Positions 56,984-64,000 of a stretch of 64,000 nucleotides of DNA are shown here, one piece after another. Under the pieces are notes generated by a model. The model worked only from the letters and a program-made list of their open reading frames with translations. It ran no database searches and was not told where the DNA came from. The position numbers were made by a program, and so were the translations under genes. The stretch's first letter is position 1. Each line of letters opens with the position of its first letter. Source of the DNA: Apostichopus japonicus (lineage: Eukaryota > Echinodermata > Holothuroidea > Aspidochirotida > Stichopodidae); the NCBI RefSeq assembly GCF_037975245.1, contig NC_092568.1, forward strand, positions 39,508,631 through 39,572,630. The letters are read 5' to 3'.

Positions 56984-58377
56984 CAGGCGCGGCGGAACGG
57001 AAAAATTATTGGGGGGGCTAATGTGTGGAGACTATCTAAGCGGAGCGCCACCATCGGTTGGCGCGGAGTGTACAAGAAATTTTTGGGTTATTTCAAACCC
57101 CCAGATGGCCGGAAACGGCACTTCCCGTGTGTTTAATGCTGCGAATACCTAGCCCTAAAATATGGGTCTCAAGTCTGCAATTTCTCAGATTGCACGTAAA
57201 AGTCTGTAAAAACATTGTAATTTGTATATTCGATGGTGTTTTAAGAGAGTACAGTAGCTATTATACTCGTAGTGTACTCGCAAAGACGTTTTTGAGTGTA
57301 GTAAGGGCAGTGGCGGAGCTAGGGGTATTGGTCGGGGGGGGCAAGAATGGTCTGTAGGGGCGCTTTCGACACTATCTAAGCGGAGCGCCACCACAGGTTG
57401 GCGCGGAGCGTACAGAAAAATTTTGAGTAAAGATACTCCCTAGATTGCAGGAAATGACCCTTTCCGGGCCTTGCTAATTTGCAGATAAACGGAGAATAAA
57501 TAGGTGTCGTCGCCATTTTGTCGGAAAATTAGGGTGTTACTAAAACGAATGACAATTGCGTTACACGTAACGAATGACAATATGTTGTACACACTAAAAA
57601 ATTGCGTTAACTAAAACGAATGACAGTAATGACAGCACAGACATTTGCTTCAACTGGATATCACAGTTCAGACTTCGTGCAGGTATCTAGATCTAGTATA
57701 ATACGGACAAGATAAAAACGTACCTTATAGCAAGCGAAATTGTAAGTCTGATTTTAAAAAGTAAATTTAACGTCATTTTTCCGATATTAATTGTTAGAAA
57801 CTAACAATACTATAATCTTGAAACGGCTTCAGTTATCTTTCTATATAAATCTACAGAGGTAAAAAGCACAGCACTCAAGCGCATTCTCAAACAAAATCTT
57901 TCCTGTGGTTTCTATCCGTAAATTACACCAAAACCCTATAACCATGCGATTTTCCTCAAATCATTTTTGCCCAGAAAACCAATAACTCCACTCCGTTAAT
58001 CATTCTATCTCCACTCAACACTGTCCTTCGTTGTCATTCGTTGTCATTCGCTGTCATTCGATGTCATTCGCTGTCATTCGATGTCATTCGCTGTCATTCG
58101 CAAGTGATAATTAACCCTGTACAAAGTCAATTGTCATTCGGTCATTCGCTGTCATTCGTTTTAGTTTGTCCCGGAAAATTACGCCAACAGAATATGACAA
58201 ATGTCAATAGGTATATGAGAGCGCAATAAAATAGTCAATAATAGCGAATAAGTAAAAAGTATAGTGAAAAGCTGAAAAGGGCGCCAGCAGTCCATTTGAG
58301 TCTGTCAGGGGGGGGGGGGCATCCGCCCCCTGACTGTATATATGGACGCTCCGCCACTAAGTAAGGGGATGTTGGAG
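56984..58377. repeat. ~740-bp tandem unit, copy 2, interrupted
   Basis: Second unit of the duplication, split by the element at 57532-58172 plus a 9-bp duplication. Net of that insertion its length is close to that of copy 1. Confidence 0.85.
57532..58172. mobile_element. MULE-like MITE with TCATTCG minisatellite, 9-bp TSD
   Basis: Ends GGG followed by ACTAAAACGAATGAC, and GTCATTCGTTTTAGT followed by CCC, are inverted repeats of about 22 bp. GGAAAATTA is duplicated on both sides (57523-57531 and 58173-58181), and copy 1 of the host repeat shows the uninterrupted site at about 56785. The right part carries about eight TGTCATTCG-type units (58030-58160). The 9-bp duplication and GGG ends suggest Mutator-like mobilisation. 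Confidence 0.85.
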
Positions 58378-58733
58378 AACTGGCTGAAATGAGGCAATTC
58401 ATTGGCCTAAGACGAAGTTGTGTTACGCTTACTGGTACTCACACTCACTGCTTCAACTTTTCACGGGGCGTGAAGACGCGGTTGGGGTGACAATGTGGTC
58501 TATAGCCAGGGGACGGGCCGAGGGACCCCAGCAATTACTAAAATTATTACACCTATATAGTATACGTGTGCATCGGACAGATCGACAAGTATGCATTGAA
58601 AAATGGGCAGATGCACGTTTCGGAGCCTTGGTAAATATTGGGGGGGCTTATCATGCATTTGCCCCCTCAACTTTTTCATTGGGGGGGCTGAGCCCCCCCA
58701 AGCCCCCCCGGTTCCGCCGCCACTGTGTTGGAG
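58378..58733. repeat. ~360-bp tandem unit, copy 1
   Basis: It starts AACTGGCTGAAATGAGGCAA and ends GCCGCCACTGTGTTGGAG. It is nearly identical to 58734-59102, so the duplication is recent. Confidence 0.88.
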
Positions 58734-59102
58734 AACTGGCTGAAATGAGGCAAGTCATTGGCCTAAGACGAAGTTGTGTTACGCTTACCGGTACTCACAC
58801 TAACTGCTTCCACTTTTCACGGGGCGTGAAGACGCGGTTGGGGTGACAATGTGGTCTATAGCCAGGGGACGGTCCGAGGGACCAGGGTCCCCCAGCAATT
58901 ACTAAAATTATTACACCTATATAGTATACGTGTGCATCGGACAGATCAACAAGTATGCATTGAAAAATGGGCAGATGCACGTTTCGGAGCCTTGGTAAAT
59001 ATTGGGGGGGCTTATCATGCATTTGCCCCCTCAACTATTTCATTGGGGGGGCTGAGCCCCCCCCCCCCCCAAGCCCCCCCCCCCCCGGTTCCGCCGCCAC
59101 TG
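58734..59102. repeat. ~360-bp tandem unit, copy 2
   Basis: Nearly identical to 58378-58733, with small differences in C-run length and a short CAGGGTCC addition. It ends at the hAT right terminus. Confidence 0.88.
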
Positions 59103-59370
59103 TCATACTTCATCATACTCGTGCAATTTTGACCAGTCTGTTAGGGTTTGAAGGAGGTTTTTCTATATCGGTTGTCCATAGATGATATTTTGTGCAACAT
59201 TATGGGTATGTTTTGAAGTGAATTTATTGACGAGAATTGAGAATTTTCAAATTCTGAACAGTGGGGCTGACGGATATTGTGGGCCGCGATGAAGAATCAC
59301 CTACAAAAGCAATGATCCACAGGATATGTGATGAAGTCGAACATGATGTGTGACTGGTGACAATCTTCTA

Positions 59371-59640
59371 CACTGTAAAAACACTTGGGTCATTTTTTGA
59401 CCCAAATTTGACCCAGCAACTTAGTGGAATCTCCACCAGCCCAGGTTTGGGTCAATTTGACCAAGGATCTGTGTCATTTGACATCTGACCTAAAACTGGG
59501 TTATTTTGACCCATACGCTACTTTGACCCATATGCTACTTTGACCCAGCTTTTGACCCAGTGGTTAGTGCAATCTCCACCAGCCCAGCAGATTGGGTCAA
59601 GAAAATTGACCACGTAAATGGGTCAAAGCTGAATTTACAT
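59371..59640. repeat. Subterminal TGACCCA-rich region
   Basis: At least eight TTTGACCCA or TGGGTCA words occur, some in short tandem (GCTACTTTGACCCATATGC), with a repeated GGTTAGTGCAATCTCCACC-type block at about 59428 and 59562. Inverted relatives lie at the right end (62890-63047). Confidence 0.7.
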
Positions 59641-61019
59641 TTGCAGTTGCAGGAAGTCTATAAAAGAAATGACATAAGACTTTGATTCCTAATGATAAAT
59701 TAATTTACTCAAGTCACAAAGTGGTGTTACAATAAAGCATGCAATTTCTTCTATTTCACATATAATTATCGATATTCATTTTGTTTTATTCCAACTAGAA
59801 CATCATAGTAACAGTAAAAATCAGAGTAATGTGATACCCATAAAACTAAACAAACAATGAACACAAGAACATAGGCTAAGGCTAATGTACCAATTGAGAA
59901 TCATTGGAAACTAAGCAATGTTCCTTAAAATCCTGACATACTTAACTAACACAACTGATCATTTATTCATGTGCACAAACTTTAGTTCACTGAGGAATAT
60001 GTTCTGCGCTACTTGAAAGACTTTAATTGTTGATCACACAGCTCGGTTTGCTGCAGTGTTTGTAATATTAAGTTAATCAAGACTGGAGCATGCACTCACT
60101 CTCTACTTGTATCCTTAGTCACTGTAGTAATTTGATTATTAGCTAGCATTTCTAATTGTTTTTAAAGAATATAAATAAACAACATTCCATAGTTATCAAT
60201 TGTATAAAATGTTAGGTATACAAAGAAGACATGTAGTACATCAATGGTGGCTGTAAGAAATCAAATATTTTGGAAAGCTCAATGTTTGGTGGGGGCTTTG
60301 TCATGGTCAAAAGTCAAAGACAATATCAAACATATTTTGCAGTGGGTTGGTGGGGCAAGACAAACCCTATGGCCAGCTGCCAATTAATAAAATCTTGCAA
60401 GCATATCCCAAAGGTGATAATTTCCTCAGTAGTTCTTGTACCAAAACAGCATTAGATTTGAATGAGGAAAAGCTGTTTATAACATACAGTACAAGACTTA
60501 TAATCACTGAAAAGTCATCAATAAATGGAAACACTGTGAATAAATATTTTTGCACCACCAATATGTTACAATATGTATTAAATTTTCAGTTGCTTAGGCA
60601 AAAAATGTACATCAGTCATGCTTTTGGCTAGTTGTGCATGTATGATGTATGGTGGAACACTAGTTTTGCCCCATTGTTTGTGAGGCAGTTCTGCTTCTTT
60701 AGTCACTCTAAACTTAACAATAACAAATACCAATGAAACTTAAAACTTGTTCAAGGTAATATAACATGCAAACATAAATAGCAAACAACTTTGTCACATT
60801 ATGTAAATTAAAAAACCTCATGTAATCATCCCATCATGTTAATGACCATGAACTAAGTGTTAACCTAATGTTGCACTGCCCAAGGTTTACAGGAGATATG
60901 TTCATATCCCTTATATGTGTTTTGAGAAAATTATACGATAAAAGGTTACAATGTATAAAAAACCAAATAAATCATATTAAACACTACTTTTGACAAAGTT
61001 GTTTACATACCTTTTTTTT
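59641..61019. other. Transposon interior, no gene recognised
   Basis: AT-rich with short frames only. Donor-like AAG/GTTAGT at about 61090 on the minus strand suggests the antisense gene continued into this region, but I see no further exon. Confidence 0.3.
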
Positions 61020-61079
61020 CTCTTACTGACTACTTAAAAAAGCATGTAGGCTTCTTACTGAAGGGGATGTCGAAACCTT

Positions 61080-61353
61080 TCCTTTCCCTTCACTAACCTT
61101 AATGAGGAATTTGTGTATAAATTCCCAGGTTGTTTGACACTGGCAGGGGTAGGCTATGTCAAACAAGTACAATGATTTGAAAGAAATATCAAAAGCTGCA
61201 ATCAAATATGTTGCTGGCAGAGCAACCCCTTCGATGATCACAAATGACTGAGTCGGATACCTTCTATCACCAAATGCAAGGACGATGGCTGCTTTCGGGT
61301 TCTATCTTGCTTAAGCTCATCTTCCATGAATTGAGGAAGATTGGTCCCAACCT
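61080..61353 (-). pseudogene. SAMD3-like protein relic, C-terminal exon
   Basis: On the minus strand an exon-like stretch after TTTCTTTCTTCCAAAG encodes PKAAIVLAFGDRRYPTQ, then FVIIEGVALPATYLIAAF, SFKSLYLFDIAYPCQC and TTWEFIHKFLIK, ending at a donor AAG/GTTAGT. This pattern resembles the C-terminal half of SAMD3-like proteins, which are widely multiplied in fish and invertebrate genomes and often transposon-associated. A stop upstream in frame and a shift near the exon start show decay. The family call is from memory of the pattern. Confidence 0.45.
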
Positions 61354-61756
61354 TTGGAAGAAAGAAAATAAATTGCTGCTTTCAATGTACACTTAATTCT
61401 GTTGTCACTAATTTAAATAATTAGCAAATCCTTTTCACTTGAATCATTACCATAGCAGATTTAAGATTCTGTTGACCTCAAATGATCTTGGACCTCCATG
61501 AAAAAATAGAGGGATCATCTACTCACAGAGGGCTACCTACATACTAAGTTTAAGGTTCAAGCAACTTAACTTGGCACCTGACTGTTATAAGTGAAAAATC
61601 ATCATGACATTTTATGCGATTTAATTACATACCAGTAGGAATGACTGAGGATGTAGGAATATCAGTTACTTAGCCTACACAGTTAAAAGAAATTGACCTA
61701 TATCCCTTACTGAGTATATTGTATGTAGACTGTTCAAGATAATGGTATTAGTACCT

Positions 61757-61928
61757 TTTGGATCTGTTTTTATGTTGAACTTTACAGGTGTAGGCTTCTT
61801 TACTTCTTTCGGTGTTGCTTCTTGTTTCTTAAAGGCATGGGATCGTTTTCGGGCAATCTTTCCTCAAGATAGTCTGTTGCATAGCCTGTAGCAGGATGTT
61901 TCCCATGGGCTTTTGGGTACCATGCTAC
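61757..61928 (-). pseudogene. SAMD3-like protein relic, upstream exon
   Basis: On the minus strand, after an acceptor-like CTATAG, this encodes VAWYPKAHGKHPATGYATDY and LEERLPENDP. A one-base shift follows, then FKKQEATPKEVKKPTPVKFN and IKTDPKG. The order agrees with the exon at 61080-61353. The frameshift makes the gene nonfunctional in this copy. Confidence 0.45.
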
Positions 61929-62889
61929 CTATAGTCCACAGATAAAAATAGGACATATATAGTTAACTTCAATTGTTCAATTACACCGACTATAGTCTTG
62001 GCAAAGACTGTTTGTTGGAGTATATCATATTTTACTGCAGTGGCATAACCAGTAGGGGAAAAGCCCCCAATTGGTCACCCCCATCCACCCAAATCGACAT
62101 ACAAGTAAATTAGTAAGATAGAAATGATGAACCATTTTACATCTTGTCCACCCTTAAATACAGGAATTTTATCCCTCCCCTTACACCCCTTCCCCATATC
62201 TTGTCCCCCTCCCATTGCACAGACTCCTTGCTACCCTTCAGCTCTCCCCCACCCCCACTAAAAAGTCTGATTATACTACTGTTTTACTACATTTAACAGC
62301 ACACTGTTAACTCTCTGTTCAGCAAGATAACTATTAACAAGTAACATTATACTAGTCTTAGCCTCTAACGTTATATTTAGTTAAACTTACGTAGTGAGGT
62401 TAGGCCTATGCTTTATCAAAGACCAAACGTTAGGTCTAACATTACAGCTATCTATGTATCAGTATCACTATCACTGTATCAGGGTATTTATGGGCTTGTC
62501 TGAACCACGGCGCTCGCAGCACTAATAACATGTTACTTAGGCCTAGCCTATCATCATATCTACAATGGCATACTATAATATAGTATTTAACTAATTAACG
62601 TTGCGAGCGCCTGTGGCCTGAACTAGTCAGCATACTTTGGCGTATATTTACCTTTGAATATTGGTATTTACATTGGCAAACCCCAGTCATCAAGGATGGA
62701 ACTAACAAACGTGTCCATTTTCAGAGCCCATCAAAGTTTTTGATTCAACTAAGACTGCCTTCTTGGTCCTGAATTTACGTATGGTTTGTAGATTTGTGTG
62801 ACGGTGTTCAGCTGTTGTCTACGAAAGGCGTCATGCAAAAACGCTGATAGTGGTCACATGACATAACTTATCCAATGAGAGAAGTCTTT
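61929..62889. other. Transposon interior, no gene recognised
   Basis: AT-rich sequence with a C-rich patch (62165-62270). A CAGTGGCATAACCAG word at about 62038 resembles a hAT-type end without a partner. No coding similarity seen. Confidence 0.3.
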
Positions 62890-63284
62890 GAGAATGACCC
62901 AGTGCAAAAAGTCAAACTTTCATCGAGCTATTTCACAATTTCAAACAATCTTGCGTAATAACTCAACCAATACGACCCATTTCTGGGTACAGTATGGCTG
63001 ACTCAGCAGATGGGTCACACAAAATGACCCAGGTGTTTTTTACAGTGTAAAAGGTTATAGATGAGTAAAAAAATATTTGGAAAAAACTTGGTTCTCAGGC
63101 AAAAGTGTACATATGGTTGGTCTGTTTCAAGCCCGAGAAGTGCCATTTCCGGTGATCTGGGGGTACCAAAACCAGAAATTTGCTTGTACGCTGCGCGCCA
63201 ACCAATGGTGGCGCTCCGCTTAGATAGTAATACGCGCCTACCGGGTTAGAAAATCCTGCATACGCCCCTGGTTAAATGCAGCTT

Positions 63285-63395
63285 TTCAAGGCCTGGGCAG
63301 TGCCATTTACTGCAATCTGGGAGGCAATATTTGCCAAAAAATTCTTGTGCACTTCGTGCCAACTTATGGTGCTTATGGTGCTCCACTTAGATAGT
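63285..63395 (-). repeat. Recurrent hairpin module (copy, diverged)
   Basis: Minus-strand copy: AAGGCCTGGGCAGTGCCATT, then TTCTTGTGCACTTCGTGCCA and CTCCACTTAGATAGT. It is the most diverged copy and has lost the clean GCGCCA/TGGCGC stem. Confidence 0.5.
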
Positions 63396-64000
63396 GAGCC
63401 AGCAGTTATGACTTTTTATTTCATCAATGTCCTGCAACCCCCCCCCCCCCCCACTTCTGACAAGAAATCTCCGCCACTGCTTTCTAAAGATGTATTCTCT
63501 ACTCGAGAGAATGCAATTTCCTCTGGTATTAAGACTTGTTTCTAGGACAGGTTATACGATGAACACAGTACTGTACTATAGTATAGGATGTGTGTACAGT
63601 TAAGTCAGCCTAGTCCTCGGATATTTTACGTTAAAGCTTAGACCTAAGTAAATTCTTCACAAAGGTTAATTTTTGCCGGATCATTCGTTTAATTGACTTG
63701 CAAATTATTTCATATACGATAAAGAAATGCTAAGAAAGCAAGACCTATCAAACTGTTGTCTCAATGATCATAACAACGGGCCTATTTATGTCAGCTACGC
63801 AATGTAAATATTCTTTTAAAATCAGAAATACATTAAGTAAATTTGTATGTATCTCATATGGCATTAGTCTTACAGATAATACTGGGGAATTATTGAATAA
63901 TAAAAAAAACTTTCGGGTCACATATGCAATATACTGATCTAGGCTGGTAGACGTGTTGTATAGGATCAAATCACATTGTAACATTTGTAAAATGTGTTCG
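63396..64000. other. Unassigned end of window
   Basis: A C run at 63438-63452 and short frames only. No gene or element end is visible. Confidence 0.35.

Larger units (their letters stand above)
56244..59102. mobile_element. hAT-type element built of tandem duplications, 8-bp TSD
   Basis: Ends CAGGCGCGGCGGAACGG and CCGGTTCCGCCGCCACTG are inverted repeats, with an exact TCATACTT duplication (56236-56243 and 59103-59110). The empty site is visible at about 27555. The interior is two ~740-bp units (56244-56983; 56984-58377, the latter carrying the 641-bp insert) followed by two ~360-bp units (58378-58733; 58734-59102). Four hairpin modules are present (about 56300, 56632, 57030, 57372). No transposase is encoded; the tandem structure is unusual for a MITE. 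Confidence 0.8.
59371..63047 (-). mobile_element. 3.7-kb DNA transposon with CACTGTAAAAA ends
   Basis: Ends CACTGTAAAAACACTTGGGT and ACCCAGGTGTTTTTTACAGTG-like sequence are inverted repeats flanked by TA (59369-59370 and 63048-63049). The paralogues at 27850 and 42115 show the empty site. The left 250 bp and right 120 bp are rich in TGACCCA and TGGGTCA words, likely transposase-binding. The interior holds a decayed antisense gene at about 61020-61930. No transposase was recognised, so the superfamily is not assigned; TA duplication is compatible with several. Confidence 0.75.
55390..63272. repeat. Long dispersed repeat broken by three insertions
   Basis: Once the three inserted elements (55584-56143, 56244-59102, 59371-63047) are removed, the pieces follow the order seen at 26874-28078: CGAATTTGTAAAGCAAAxAG, the GTGTGTAGTGTTCGG block, CATTCTTCATCATACTT, GGTTTGAAGGAGG, CAATGATCCACAGGA, and finally AAAATCCTGCATACGCCCCTG. 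A ~100-bp purine tract starts it, like the one at 7560-7735. A hairpin module lies at 63125-63225. This repeat looks like a hAT-type non-autonomous element serving as a landing site. Confidence 0.65.

Overview
This 64-kb window looks like intergenic or intronic DNA from a marine invertebrate and consists mostly of mobile elements. I found no convincing host gene, rRNA, CRISPR array or bacterial-type feature. The combination of families (a CR1-like LINE, a THAP-transposase/YqaJ-nuclease DNA transposon, a Mag/SURL-like gypsy element, tRNA-headed SINEs, abundant hAT-type MITEs) and the frequent AGGCCTAG-type words suggest a deuterostome, perhaps an echinoderm. That taxonomic guess is weak because it rests on style, not on a marker gene.

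Layout. 1-6.2 kb: a complete CR1-like retrotransposon (1257-5983, both ORFs open, three ~205-bp monomers in its 5' UTR) inserted into an older, decayed, antisense CR1-like copy whose halves lie on each side. 6.5-8.3 kb: two copies of a ~280-bp MITE with 9-bp target duplications and internal TTAGGG-like tracts. 7.95-26.55 kb: a nested set of transposons. The outer element, judged by its matching ends and TA duplication, is an ISL2EU-like (PIF/IS5-related) transposon of about 4.1 kb net. It encodes an intact THAP-DDE transposase (18454-19938) and, tail to tail, a broken SWIM/YqaJ nuclease gene (26437-20021). It is split by one of the MITEs, by a 9.5-kb element with ACGT-rich ends (8659-18149), and by a 4.7-kb gypsy retrotransposon with identical 168-bp LTRs (20782-25499) that sits inside the nuclease gene.

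26.6-55 kb: SINEs (one followed by a ~200-bp ATC/CGT microsatellite), hAT-type MITEs with 8-bp duplications, families of tandem repeats present in both orientations, foldback repeats, and a duplicated ~1.2-kb segment. 55.4-63.3 kb: one long repeat broken open by three successive insertions: a hAT MITE (55584-56143), a larger hAT element (56244-59102) made of tandem duplications and itself carrying a MULE-like MITE (57532-58172), and a 3.7-kb transposon with CACTGTAAAAA ends and TGACCCA-rich flanks (59371-63047) that carries a decayed antisense gene resembling SAMD3-like proteins.

A hairpin-containing module of about 100 bp recurs at least 14 times, in both orientations, inside otherwise different elements; it is the most puzzling small-scale signal here. 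Because elements interrupt one another and carry readable target duplications, the relative order of many insertions can be read directly. All family names come from motif recognition without database searches.
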